In this document: piece by piece, positions 50,436 to 59,770 of the stretch
Position numbering within the stretch: position 1 is the first letter of the stretch
Layout of the letters: each line of letters opens with the position of its first letter
Assembly: GCA_030537615.1 (NCBI GenBank)
Contig: JAUNVP010000004.1
Location: 78,218 to 142,217, forward strand
Direction of reading: 5' to 3'
Source of the DNA: Actinomycetaceae bacterium
Lineage (GTDB): Bacteria > Actinomycetota > Actinomycetes > Actinomycetales > Actinomycetaceae
DNA length: 64,000 nt
Notes under the pieces: generated by a model
The model's input: the letters and a program-made list of their open reading frames with translations, nothing else
The model's database searches: none
What the model was told of the DNA's origin: nothing
Program-made: the position numbers and the translations under genes

Positions 50436-52376
50436 CTACCGTTCAATCCACTCCTGGAGAGAGCGGCGGCGGCCGGTGTAGAACGGCGTGTCAATGCGCG
50501 TATAGACACGCGCTTCGACCTCACGCTGCTTGCGCAAAACCCCCATAATGCGATCGAGGGTGTCGGCTTCAAGCGCGAGCGTCCACTCGTAGTCGCCAAG
50601 GGCGAAAGCGGCAAGCGTCGACACTTTGACGTCGAGGTAGTCGCGCCCGTTCATTCCGTGCTCGCGCAACATCGCTTGTCGCCGCATCGGATTCAGGTAG
50701 TACCAGTCGAGCGTGCGGACAAATGGATAGACAGCAATCCAGTCTCGCGGAGCAGCTCCACCGATACATGCCGGTAGATGCCGCGCATCGAACTCGGCCG
50801 GGATATGCGCACTCATGGCGTTCCATTCAGGTACGAGGGACTTCCCCAGTCGCGAGCGTCGCACCGCGCGGTAAGCGGCCTGGACTTTCTCCGCCGAGTC
50901 AGCGTAGAACCAGATCATCAAGTCAGCATTCGGTTTGAAACCTTCGATATCGTAGTAACCGCGGACGGTCGTTCCCGTATGAGCAATAGCTTCTTCGACC
51001 TCAGCGGCAAGTTCCTGAGCTTGAGAAACATCGTAATCGCGGTTGTCACCAAACACAGCGTAGAGAAAGAAGTGATCCTTCGAATTCACTTCGTCGGGGT
51101 CTACCGTATGATCGCGCGGATCAGCGGGACCTTCCTGGTGGCCGGTGGGGTGAACTCCTGGATGTCCGCCAGGGCGCCCACCCGGGTGTCCTCCCGGATG
51201 CTTGCCGGGGTGCCCACCGGGGTGGCCGTGTGTATTCGTCATCGTTGCCTCTTTCGTTTCCTTTTGTGAGATTGCTCCGGGAAGGGCTGCGCCTGGATAC
51301 GCGGCGCAACAGCCATCGGGATCCTCATCGTGCCAGCCGAGCCCGGTTTTTTCCGCGGGTAGTCCGGTGCGCGCTCCGTCCGCGCGAGCAAAGAGCAGGT
51401 CTCTCAACATGGAGACAAAGCGGGGATCCACCCCGGCGGTATCTGCCCGAGCGAACCCGAGCCCGACGTTTTCTGCGGTTTCCGCCGCCTCGTGGTCGAG
51501 ATCGTGGACAACTTCCATGTGGTCTTGAATGAATCCAATGGGAACCGTAATAACGGCTTTGACTCCGCGTTCGGCGGCCTCTTCAATCGAATCGTTGACA
51601 TCGGGTTCGAGCCACTTCGCCTGGGGTGGACCTGAGCGCGAGCAGTAGGTCAACTCGTATTCGATGGGATGATCGCTTGAATGAATCTCATTCGGTAGCG
51701 CTGCCAGCACCCCGGCAATATGCTCCTCATGTTGCGCGACGTAATCGTGTCCGGGCTGACCGGAGGCCGCTTGCATTCCCAATGGAATGGAGTGGGTGAC
51801 AAACATGACGAGAGGACGTTCAAATCCTTCGTCTTCAAGTGATTTCCATGCGCGGGCCAGAGCGTCTGCATTGGTTTCGATTAGACCCGGCTCGTCGTAG
51901 TAGATAGGCGCACGCTCAATCTGTACATCCTGCGCTCCAACCACGCCCTCATCAATAAGTTCTTGACGCGCATTCCACACATCTTCGCGGTACTGGCGAC
52001 ATCCAGAATAGGAAGCGTAAGCGGATGTCGTCATCATGAGGATTCGCCGATGACCCGCGTGAATCATTCTGCGAAGTGTGTCCGTGAAGTACGGGTGCCA
52101 ATTTCGGTTTCCGAGGTAGATCGGCACCTGAGAACCGCCCTCGTGGATCGCTCTTTGTAACGCGTTGAGCAGATCGTGGTTGCGGGCAATAATGGGGCTG
52201 ACGCCGCCGTACCTGTCATAGTGGGTCGAAACTTCCATTAACCGTTCGTCGGGGACACCCTTACCCTTGGTTGCATTCCGCATGAACGGCAAAACCGCTG
52301 CGGGGCCATCGGGACCACCGTAGGTACACATAAGTACAGCATCATAGGGAGCAAGGGGATCAGTCGATACGGTCAC
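50436..52376 (-). CDS. cpfC-chdC: coproporphyrin ferrochelatase fused to coprohaem decarboxylase
   Basis: 646-residue fusion of the last two coproporphyrin-pathway enzymes. Residues 1 to about 345 are ferrochelatase (MCTYGGP, YLGNRNWHP, TSAYASYSGC, VTHSIP, YCSRSGPP), and about 415-646 are HemQ/ChdC (FFLYAVFGDNRDYD, DWYYLNP, LREHGMNGRDY, ALGDYEWTLALEAD). A linker of about 30 residues near 380-410 is almost entirely His, Gly and Pro. Iron goes into coproporphyrin III, then two propionates become vinyls to give haem b. An internal ATG at 51242 with AGAGG upstream could yield ChdC alone. Start overlaps hemA stop by ATGA. Confidence 0.95.
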   Translation of the reverse strand: MTVSTDPLAPYDAVLMCTYGGPDGPAAVLPFMRNATKGKGVPDERLMEVSTHYDRYGGVSPIIARNHDLLNALQRAIHEGGSQVPIYLGNRNWHPYFTDTLRRMIHAGHRRILMMTTSAYASYSGCRQYREDVWNARQELIDEGVVGAQDVQIERAPIYYDEPGLIETNADALARAWKSLEDEGFERPLVMFVTHSIPLGMQAASGQPGHDYVAQHEEHIAGVLAALPNEIHSSDHPIEYELTYCSRSGPPQAKWLEPDVNDSIEEAAERGVKAVITVPIGFIQDHMEVVHDLDHEAAETAENVGLGFARADTAGVDPRFVSMLRDLLFARADGARTGLPAEKTGLGWHDEDPDGCCAAYPGAALPGAISQKETKEATMTNTHGHPGGHPGKHPGGHPGGRPGGHPGVHPTGHQEGPADPRDHTVDPDEVNSKDHFFLYAVFGDNRDYDVSQAQELAAEVEEAIAHTGTTVRGYYDIEGFKPNADLMIWFYADSAEKVQAAYRAVRRSRLGKSLVPEWNAMSAHIPAEFDARHLPACIGGAAPRDWIAVYPFVRTLDWYYLNPMRRQAMLREHGMNGRDYLDVKVSTLAAFALGDYEWTLALEADTLDRIMGVLRKQREVEARVYTRIDTPFYTGRRRSLQEWIER

Positions 52377-53629
52377 GCAGTTTCCTCCGATTGTTCGTTC
52401 ATCGATTGGCCAGTCAGTATGGACAGGGCACGCATATATTCGGCTTCTTCTCCGCGGGCGCCCGCCGCGTGTGCGGCAGCGGTTGGGGTGTGGAGAATTC
52501 GGTTTGCTAACCGATTGAGTGCTCGTTCAACATCGGCACTGTCTAGTTCACGGTTGGGGACGCGAGCCAATTCTTCGGCGACGAGGTCAGTCATGTGTGC
52601 GCGCATTCGGATAATGACGGGATCGAGTGTGCGACTGGCTTGCCGCTTTTGATAGGCGCGGGTCGCCTCTTCAACAATGTGGTGAGCGCGCGCAGTCCGT
52701 GCCGGTTCCAGTTCGGGGACGAGCGTGCGCACCGTATCGAGGTCAATCAATGTCACGTCGGGAATCTCAGCGACTTTTGGATCAACGTCTCGAACGATGG
52801 CGAGGTCGAGCACAACCAGTGGTCCCGTTGTGTGGCGACGAGCCATGTTGAGCCGCACATGTTCTTCCGTGACCGTTGTGGCTCCGAAACCGCGACACGA
52901 AATAATGAGATTGGTTGCGGCGAGCGCCTTTGGTAAATCGCGATTGGTGATGGCGGTGAGACCACGGCCTTCGGCAAATGCTTGAGCTCTTCCCGAAGAA
53001 GAATGCACAAAAATGCGTTCGCATCCGCGTTCTTTTAGATGAGTAACTGCGGCCCCAGCATACGATCCTGTGCCGAATAACGTAACGGTGACGTTGCGGT
53101 AATCACCTAAAATAGTGCTCGCATGGTCAAGACCAATTGCCGCAATTGATCGCCCAACGCCCGATAAACCTGTTTCCCTTTCGACAATTCTTGCCGTTTG
53201 CAACGCAGTATCGACCGCAGTTGTGATTGGTCCTGACGCAGTATTCCGGTTGTGCGCTCGGCGCAAAGCATGACGCAATTGGCCGGTAATTTCTCGCTCG
53301 CCAACCACCATGGACTTGAGTCCGCAAGCCAGTGCACACAGATGTTCAATAACGTCATTTCCACTGTATTCCGTAGGCTTAATCGGGGTTGAAGGGCCTA
53401 CCGAAGTAGCTGCTTCCACGAGGTGTCGAACTGTCCGATTAGTCTGTTCAACATCGTTGGTATCGACAAGAATTTCGATCCGATTGCAGGTGGCTAACAC
53501 AAGAGCACCGTAAATGTGAGGCTCGGCGTGGAGTCGAGTCTCCAGGTCGTCACCGACCAAAGGGTTCAGTCGTTCGACCGCGCGCAAGTCATGATCGCGG
53601 TGATTAATGCTGAAAAGTTTGAGTCCCAC
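52373..53629 (-). CDS. hemA: glutamyl-tRNA reductase
   Basis: First committed enzyme of C5 haem synthesis, NADPH-dependent reduction of Glu-tRNA to glutamate-1-semialdehyde. Catalytic C48 in ATCNRIEI, GEREITGQLR, and the NADP-binding region TLFGTGSYAGAAV. 418 residues, the normal length; the N-terminal MGLKLFSINHRDHDL is typical. It is followed in an ATGA overlap by the ferrochelatase-HemQ fusion. hemL, the next step, is not in the window. Divergent from hemE across an AT-rich 198-base gap that must hold both promoters; I see no certain operator there. Confidence 0.96.
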   Translation of the reverse strand: MGLKLFSINHRDHDLRAVERLNPLVGDDLETRLHAEPHIYGALVLATCNRIEILVDTNDVEQTNRTVRHLVEAATSVGPSTPIKPTEYSGNDVIEHLCALACGLKSMVVGEREITGQLRHALRRAHNRNTASGPITTAVDTALQTARIVERETGLSGVGRSIAAIGLDHASTILGDYRNVTVTLFGTGSYAGAAVTHLKERGCERIFVHSSSGRAQAFAEGRGLTAITNRDLPKALAATNLIISCRGFGATTVTEEHVRLNMARRHTTGPLVVLDLAIVRDVDPKVAEIPDVTLIDLDTVRTLVPELEPARTARAHHIVEEATRAYQKRQASRTLDPVIIRMRAHMTDLVAEELARVPNRELDSADVERALNRLANRILHTPTAAAHAAGARGEEAEYMRALSILTGQSMNEQSEETA

Positions 53630-53827
53630 AGTTCATTAATCAAACCAAATATTTCTGGGAATATCTTCTTTTAGCCAGACCTTTTTGTGACATTTAGTCA
53701 TAATGTTTTCTGACACGCTGTCGTCACAATAATTTGAATTCTTTATCGAGGTCCCAACCAGCATTACGCAATGAATTCAGGCATAATCGGCGGTGAACTA
53801 TTCCCCCGCAATATCGGAGTAATTCTC

Positions 53828-54850
53828 GTGCAGCAACGAATTCTCGATGCCCTTAATCACCAGCGCTCCACCACTCCTCCCGTGTGGTTTATGCGCCAAG
53901 CCGGACGCTCCCTCCCCGAATACAAAAAAGCACGCGAAGGCATCGCCATGCTGGACTCGTGCCTCATGCCAGAACTCGCCGCAGAGATCACCCTTCAACC
54001 CGTCCGCCGCCACGATGTTGACGCAGCCATCTTCTTCTCCGACATCATGGTTCCCTTGCGACTCGCAGCTGTCGGTGTCGATATTCAACCCGGCGTTGGG
54101 CCCGTCCTCGACTCGCCGGTGCGCACCGCCCGCGATATTGCCGCACTCCCCGCCCCCACGTTTGACGACGCCTCCATGATTGCCGAGGCTATTTCCCTCA
54201 TTCGAGCCGAACTCACTCCAGAAAAAACACTCCTCGGATTTGCCGGCGCCCCCTTCACTCTCGCCGCCTACATGGTTGAAGGTCGCCCCTCAAAAGATCA
54301 CCTGCGGGCACGCGCCCTCATGCACTCCGATCCTGACACCTGGGACAAGCTACTCACCTGGTGCGCTACCGTCTCAAATCTCTTCCTCCACGTGCAGATC
54401 GATGCCGGCGCCCAGGCCGTCCAACTCTTCGACTCATGGGCCGGTTCACTCTCACGCGAAACCTACGCCCGCCACGTCCTGCCCTACTCGACGCAGGCCT
54501 TGGAGAACGTCACGGTTCCACGCATTCACTTCGGCACCAATACAGCACATTTCCTCGACCTCATGGCTGAGGGAGTTGAGGCCGTCGGCGTCGACCACCG
54601 GCTCCCACTGGATGAGGCAGCCCGCATCGTCCCTGACACCGTGCTCCAGGGCAATATTGATCCAGCACTGTTATTCGCCGGCGCAGACACCCTCCACGCT
54701 CATGCGCTCGACATCGTACGTCGCGGACTCGCCGCACCCGCCCACATCGTTAACCTCGGTCACGGAGTGCCCCCCACCACCGATCCCGGGGTACTGACTG
54801 AACTCGTTGCGTATCTCCACAGTCTCGACACCGATAAGCTGATTGGGTAA
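53828..54850 (+). CDS. hemE: uroporphyrinogen decarboxylase
   Basis: Converts uroporphyrinogen III to coproporphyrinogen III. N-terminal signature PPVWFMRQAGRSLPEY, conserved FFSDIMVPL and GFAGAPFTLAAYMVEG; 340 residues. I used GTG at 53828 because GGAG lies eight bases upstream and homologues start about ten residues before the signature; an ATG at 53771 would add 19 residues that do not fit the family. CATAAT at 53781 could be its -10, which would place the transcript start after that ATG. First gene of hemE-cgoX-hemCD-hemB. Confidence 0.95.
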   Translation: MQQRILDALNHQRSTTPPVWFMRQAGRSLPEYKKAREGIAMLDSCLMPELAAEITLQPVRRHDVDAAIFFSDIMVPLRLAAVGVDIQPGVGPVLDSPVRTARDIAALPAPTFDDASMIAEAISLIRAELTPEKTLLGFAGAPFTLAAYMVEGRPSKDHLRARALMHSDPDTWDKLLTWCATVSNLFLHVQIDAGAQAVQLFDSWAGSLSRETYARHVLPYSTQALENVTVPRIHFGTNTAHFLDLMAEGVEAVGVDHRLPLDEAARIVPDTVLQGNIDPALLFAGADTLHAHALDIVRRGLAAPAHIVNLGHGVPPTTDPGVLTELVAYLHSLDTDKLIG

Positions 54851-54862
54851 TAGGGGGCACGA

Positions 54863-56269
54863 ATGGAAGCGGATATTGTCATTATTGGAGGCGGCCTCGC
54901 CGGTATGAGCGCCGCGTACGAAGCCGTCAAACAGGGACTCGAACCGGTTGTCGTTGAGACCCGCGGACGCCCCGGTGGACTCATCGCGTCCGCTCAACTC
55001 GCCGGTGTTCCTTTCGATATTGGAGCCGAGTCGTGGGCAACTCGTAGCCCCGTTGTCGGTGACCTAGTGGATGAACTGGGACTTGAGCGCACCGATCCAA
55101 CAGGCCGATCATGGGTGTGGAATCAGCAGTTACACCGCGCTTATCCGATTCCCGAAGGCACCCTCGGCCTCCCCAGTGATATCGAGGCCCCCGAGGTTCT
55201 TGCAGCCATCGGCCCCGCTGGCGTTACCCGCGCGAAGCAAGACCTCACAATGGGCCCGCACGTGGCTGCCGATGCCGAAGACCTCGCCTCGCTCGTATCC
55301 CAGCGCGTCGGTGAGGCCGTCCTTGACCATCTCGTTCGTCCCGTCGCCGGGGGGATTCATACCGCCGACCCGTCTCAGCTTGCGGCTGATACCGTCACGC
55401 CCGGCTTGCGTGCGGCAATGGCAGAAACCGGATCGCTTCTGCGCGCAGCCACCCTTCTTGCCCAGCGCAACCCCGGTGTCAAAGTCGCGCAGACTCGTGG
55501 CGGCATGTTCCGTCTCATCGAAGCGCTGGAATCAGAAGTAGTGACCGGTGGCGGCACCATGCTCCTCCGCCATGCTGCCGTTGCTCTTTCGCATGAGGGC
55601 GAGCGGTGGCAGGTCACCGTACAAGCCACCGAGCGAGGTGCCGACCCGGCAGCCGATCCGGTTCCGACGGGGCCGGCCCACGTGTTGGAAACGTCTCGCG
55701 TAGTCGTTGCGCTTCCCGGCCCACTGGCGATGAAACTACTCGATGGAGTCGTTGAAGTTCCTCTGTGGGAACTACCGATTGGTGCCCCGATTGCTCACCA
55801 AGTCCTCATGATCGACCATCACGGACTCGACGATGGGCCGCGCGGTTCGGGACTGCTGGTAACGTCCCCGCAGGGAGTGGATCAGCCGATACGCGCTAAA
55901 GCTCTCTCGCATCTGTCCTACAAGTGGGGATGGATGCGAGAAGTTCTCGCGCCGGGACGACATATTCTGCGGATATCGTACGGGCGAGCCGGTGAAGAGT
56001 ACCCGAACCCCACCGTTGAATCAGCGCTGGAAGAAGCGAACCGGCTGCTCGACCTCGATATGAGTACCGACGACGTCGTGGCTTCAATGCTTGTGCGATG
56101 GGATGGGCAACTGGCTCCCCAAACACCCCAGCATCGCGAAAAAGTCGCTGAGTTCCAAGAGGCGATTGCTTGCTACACGGGTCTTGAAGTTACCGGAGCG
56201 TGGGTGGCCGGGTCGGGATTTGCTGCCGTCGTGCCACACGGCCGGGCAGCAGCGAAAGTACTGGCCTGA
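54863..56269 (+). CDS. cgoX: coproporphyrinogen III oxidase (HemY/CgoX type)
   Basis: FAD-dependent oxygenic oxidase of 468 residues. N-terminal dinucleotide-binding motif VIIGGGLAGMSAAYEA, then ETRGRPGGLI and FDIGAESWATR; the C-terminal FAD motif is VTGAWVAGSGFAAVVPHGRAAA. In organisms with HemQ this enzyme oxidises coproporphyrinogen to coproporphyrin III, not protoporphyrinogen. GGGGG is five bases before ATG. Its stop TGA shares a base with the ATG of hemCD. The substrate choice follows from the HemQ fusion on the other strand. Confidence 0.94.
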   Translation: MEADIVIIGGGLAGMSAAYEAVKQGLEPVVVETRGRPGGLIASAQLAGVPFDIGAESWATRSPVVGDLVDELGLERTDPTGRSWVWNQQLHRAYPIPEGTLGLPSDIEAPEVLAAIGPAGVTRAKQDLTMGPHVAADAEDLASLVSQRVGEAVLDHLVRPVAGGIHTADPSQLAADTVTPGLRAAMAETGSLLRAATLLAQRNPGVKVAQTRGGMFRLIEALESEVVTGGGTMLLRHAAVALSHEGERWQVTVQATERGADPAADPVPTGPAHVLETSRVVVALPGPLAMKLLDGVVEVPLWELPIGAPIAHQVLMIDHHGLDDGPRGSGLLVTSPQGVDQPIRAKALSHLSYKWGWMREVLAPGRHILRISYGRAGEEYPNPTVESALEEANRLLDLDMSTDDVVASMLVRWDGQLAPQTPQHREKVAEFQEAIACYTGLEVTGAWVAGSGFAAVVPHGRAAAKVLA

Positions 56270-58299
56270 TGACAACTTCAGATTTGACGCCCACCGCACC
56301 GCGGCCAACTCCTTCGCGGGCCTTCCACCGAGAAACGCAACCCGATTCGACCGTATCACTCCCAGGTGAACCGGCTGATCCCGAGCATGATCCTATGTCC
56401 AAACCGGATGTACCGGGCGAACGCATTATTCGACTCGGTACACGCTCGTCCGCACTCGCTCTCACCCAGAGCGAAACGGTGGCGGATGCGTTGCGCCAAA
56501 TCGGACTGACCGTCGAAGTCGTCCCCATTCATACTCAGGGAGATGTCAATCCGGCTTCTCTTAAATCGCTCGGCGGTATCGGAGTGTTCGCCGCCGCCTT
56601 GCGTCTGGCACTATTAGCTGGCGATTGCGATGTCGCCGTCCACAGCTTCAAAGACTTGCCGACAGCTCCGGTGCCCGGACTGACGATTGGCGCCGTGCCC
56701 CCGCGAGCGGATGTTGCCGATGTGCTCGTCTGTCGTGATGGACTGACCGTGGAAACACTTCCGACGAGTGCGCGCGTCGGCACCGGGTCTCCTCGGCGCG
56801 CGGCCTCTCTCCTTGCTTTGCGCCCGGATCTCGAAATTGTCGATATCCGCGGAAACGTCGGCACACGACTTGGTCGGGTTGCAGGTGTCGATCCCGATGG
56901 TGCCGGCGATCTTGACGCGGTTGTCCTTGCCCGGGCTGGTCTGGCACGACTTGGCTCCCGATGGGCAGATGCACCCGCGCTACCGGCTCTGCCAGCTCCA
57001 GCGCAAGGCGCGCTAGCTGTCGAAGTGCGTGAGGACGATGACGAGTTACTCACCGCCCTCGCTCGCCTCGACGACGCGGATACTCGCGCTTGCGTCTACG
57101 CTGAACGCGCGGTTCTCGAAGGATTACAGGCCGGATGCGCCGCCCCGGTTGGCACCCACGCCTCAATTGTCAATGGCACCCTGGCTCTCACCGGACGGGT
57201 GCTGTCACTCGACGGTCAGGCCGAGGTTGAACTGACAACGTCCAAACTCCTAGCGGCACTGTCAATCAACGGTAGCCGCGATGCGCTCGGCCAAGAAGCC
57301 CGTGAGTTGGGACTTGAGCTCTCCGAGGCACTCCTCAACGCTGGAGCCGGCGAGATTGCAGATTTATCCGCCACTAAAGAGCTCCGTAGCTCACATGAGC
57401 CTCCGTCTGTGAGTGCATCCTCGTCCACCAGTTCCGCGCGCACGCGCTGGGGAACAGACGGCCCCCAACTCGGTATTGACACCCAGACGCAACCTCTCGT
57501 GGGACGCACGGTTTTCTTGCCGCGGGCTGTCGATGACCATCTGACGGCCGCTCTCGATGCTGCCGGTGCGCACGTTCACGCTCATCCGCTCACACGCACG
57601 GTTCTGGGCGATATGTTTCACGTGAAACATGCACTGGCGGAAATTGAGCGCGGGAGCTACACGTGGATCATCATCACTTCTGCGCGCACTATCACTGCAC
57701 TGGCGGCGGCAGCCGCTGACGAACCCTATTCTGCGCACCCCAACGACGAACCCCTGCGGCAGATTATTGCCCGCGCGATGGCATCCGGAACCCAGTTCGC
57801 GGCTCTTGGCCAGACAACGGTTGACGCGTGTGAGCGAGTGGGGGCAACTCCCGCAGTTTCTGTCGGAAAGCACGCCACGGCAGAAGATTTGCTCGCGGCT
57901 TTCACCTCCGGACCAGCCTGCCAGTACAATGCACGCGCCCTGATTCCTGCGTCCGCACTTGCCCGCCCCGTCCTCGCAGACGGATTAGCACATCTAGGCT
58001 GGGTGGTTGACCGGGTGGCCGCGTACAGTACCGAACCGATCGATCAGGTTCCCCCGCACATTGCTGCCGGCTGGAAAGCTGGGCTCTTTGATGCTGTCGT
58101 GTTTACCGCGGGCTCGAATGCTCGAGCGGCAGTTGAATTGCTCGGAATTCCCGCCACGTCGACACGTATTGTGACATTCGGGCCCCCCTCAGCCGCAGTA
58201 GCCACTGAGGTTGGATTGCACGTCGACGCCATTGCCCCGACCCAAAATGCCGACGGCATTATCGCCGCCATCGTAGCCGCTCTCAACAACGAGGATTAA
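56269..58299 (+). CDS. hemC-hemD: porphobilinogen deaminase fused to uroporphyrinogen III synthase
   Basis: 676-residue fusion of two consecutive haem enzymes. Hydroxymethylbilane synthase spans about 55-360: [35 protein letters not shown], and the dipyrromethane cofactor Cys in [10 protein letters not shown]. After a Ser/Thr/Ala-rich linker of about 50 residues, uroporphyrinogen III synthase spans about 410-676: [29 protein letters not shown]. About 50 N-terminal residues are Pro/Thr-rich and non-conserved; ATG at 56395 may be an alternative start. TGATG coupling with cgoX. A perfect parS site is inside the hemD part. Confidence 0.94.
   Translation: MTTSDLTPTAPRPTPSRAFHRETQPDSTVSLPGEPADPEHDPMSKPDVPGERIIRLGTRSSALALTQSETVADALRQIGLTVEVVPIHTQGDVNPASLKSLGGIGVFAAALRLALLAGDCDVAVHSFKDLPTAPVPGLTIGAVPPRADVADVLVCRDGLTVETLPTSARVGTGSPRRAASLLALRPDLEIVDIRGNVGTRLGRVAGVDPDGAGDLDAVVLARAGLARLGSRWADAPALPALPAPAQGALAVEVREDDDELLTALARLDDADTRACVYAERAVLEGLQAGCAAPVGTHASIVNGTLALTGRVLSLDGQAEVELTTSKLLAALSINGSRDALGQEARELGLELSEALLNAGAGEIADLSATKELRSSHEPPSVSASSSTSSARTRWGTDGPQLGIDTQTQPLVGRTVFLPRAVDDHLTAALDAAGAHVHAHPLTRTVLGDMFHVKHALAEIERGSYTWIIITSARTITALAAAAADEPYSAHPNDEPLRQIIARAMASGTQFAALGQTTVDACERVGATPAVSVGKHATAEDLLAAFTSGPACQYNARALIPASALARPVLADGLAHLGWVVDRVAAYSTEPIDQVPPHIAAGWKAGLFDAVVFTAGSNARAAVELLGIPATSTRIVTFGPPSAAVATEVGLHVDAIAPTQNADGIIAAIVAALNNED
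57614..57629. promoter_or_regulatory. parS centromere site (ParB binding)
   Basis: TGTTTCACGTGAAACA is a perfect 16-bp palindrome identical to the bacterial parS consensus. It lies in the hemD coding part, where it encodes MFHVKH. In most bacteria, parS sites cluster around oriC, so this window is probably origin-proximal. I saw no second exact copy. Confidence 0.92.
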
Positions 58300-58301
58300 T
58301 C

Positions 58302-59282
58302 ATGCACACGACTCCATTCATTCGACCGCGGCGCCTACGCACTACTGCCGCCATGCGCGAGATGGTGGCTGAAACCCGAGTCCATCCTCGGCAGCTCATT
58401 CTTCCCGCGTTTATTCGAGACGGTATTCGGGAGAAAAATCCGATCTCCTCAATGCCGGGGCAATTTCAACACACGGAAGAAACTCTGCGCGAACTCGCGC
58501 GCGCATGCGTGGACGCCGGTATCGGTGGGATCGATCTGTTCGGAGTTCCGCTCGATGAGGACAAAGACGGTGACGGTTCAGTTGGGTGGGATCCGGATGG
58601 GATTCTCAACCGCGGACTGGCTGCTGTGCGCGATGAGGTTGGTGACGATCTCGTCGTCATTGCCGACACGTGCCTCGACGAGTTCACCGACCACGGACAC
58701 TGCGGAACACTTGCCGACGACGGTCGAGTCGACAACGATGCGACGCTCGAGCTGTATGCGAAAATGGCGGTCGCACAAGCACGTGCCGGAGCACACGTCG
58801 TTTCGCCCTCCGGCATGATGGACGGCCAGGTGCGAGTCATTCGCGAAGCTCTCGATGCCACTGGATTTGAGGACGTATCCATCCTCGCCTATTCCGCCAA
58901 GTATGCCTCCGCATTCTTCGGACCGTTCCGTGAAGCGGTCGGTTCCGGATTGCAGGGGGATCGCAAAACCTATCAGCAAGATCCCGCCAATCGCCGTGAA
59001 GGAGTGCGCGAAACCCTTCTCGATATTGATGAGGGCGCGGACATGGTGATGGTGAAACCGGCCGGCTATTACCTCGACGTGTTGGCTGACGTGGCCGAGA
59101 TGTCGCCGGTACCGGTTGCCGCTTACCAGGTCTCCGGTGAGTACGCCATGATTGAGGCAGCCGCGGCTAACGGCTGGCTGGACCGCGAGCGCGTGATTCG
59201 CGAGTCTGTGACGGGCATTATTCGAGCCGGCGCCGACCTGGTCCTCACCTACTGGGCGCTTGACCCTGCTTTGCGAGGGTGA
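58302..59282 (+). CDS. hemB: delta-aminolevulinic acid dehydratase (porphobilinogen synthase)
   Basis: Condenses two aminolevulinate molecules to porphobilinogen. 326 residues; metal site in [14 protein letters not shown] (the Cys-rich zinc form), Schiff-base lysines in AYSAKYAS and [14 protein letters not shown] lies six bases before ATG, which is two bases after the hemCD stop. Last gene of the hemE operon, although it acts earliest in the pathway among these. Confidence 0.96.
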   Translation: MHTTPFIRPRRLRTTAAMREMVAETRVHPRQLILPAFIRDGIREKNPISSMPGQFQHTEETLRELARACVDAGIGGIDLFGVPLDEDKDGDGSVGWDPDGILNRGLAAVRDEVGDDLVVIADTCLDEFTDHGHCGTLADDGRVDNDATLELYAKMAVAQARAGAHVVSPSGMMDGQVRVIREALDATGFEDVSILAYSAKYASAFFGPFREAVGSGLQGDRKTYQQDPANRREGVRETLLDIDEGADMVMVKPAGYYLDVLADVAEMSPVPVAAYQVSGEYAMIEAAAANGWLDRERVIRESVTGIIRAGADLVLTYWALDPALRG

Positions 59283-59770
59283 AACTCACGCTCGCAAAGA
59301 GTGAAATGGGGAATCGACAGGCAAGACATCATCGTGTGCTCGCCACCATCGCCTCACTCAGGCCTCGGTGGCGCGACCATCTCCCGCGTTAAGCAAGTCC
59401 TCGCGGAGTGCGGAATCCCAACCTTTATCGCGGGCCATTGTGATGCGACGCTTCGACATCGGTTTTTGGCCAACCGTATCCATCGCGTAGATGTAGCCGA
59501 AGTTTGCGCCATAGCGAAGCACGGCACTGAGCCCGCCGGTTTCCCCCCTTGCGATGGCACTCCCATCGATCACATTGTGGTCTCGCTCCATCTCGCCGTC
59601 ACCGACTGTCAGATCCGCAATCTCGGGACCTCAATCCATCGCACTGTAGTTGCTTCGCTTGCTATTGAGTGATGTCAGTACAGGTACGTGTCAGTAGTTT
59701 CATTTTGTCGTAGCCTTCGCGGCAGACGGATACGGGTACATTGGGAGAAAACAGGATGCGGAGGTAGATT
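59283..59770. other. intergenic region with overlapping unrecognised ORFs
   Basis: A plus-strand frame of 123 residues (59301-59672, GTG) and a minus-strand frame of 77 residues (59591-59358) overlap each other. Neither has a good ribosome binding site or matches a family I know. The region may hold a decayed gene or nothing. The promoter of the amidohydrolase lies at its right end; GGAGG precedes the next ATG. Confidence 0.3.

Noticed and set aside
53694..53712. TGTGACATTTAGTCAT as a Crp/GlxR site in the hemA-hemE gap
   Set aside because: The right half (GTCAT) does not match TCACA; only the left half fits.
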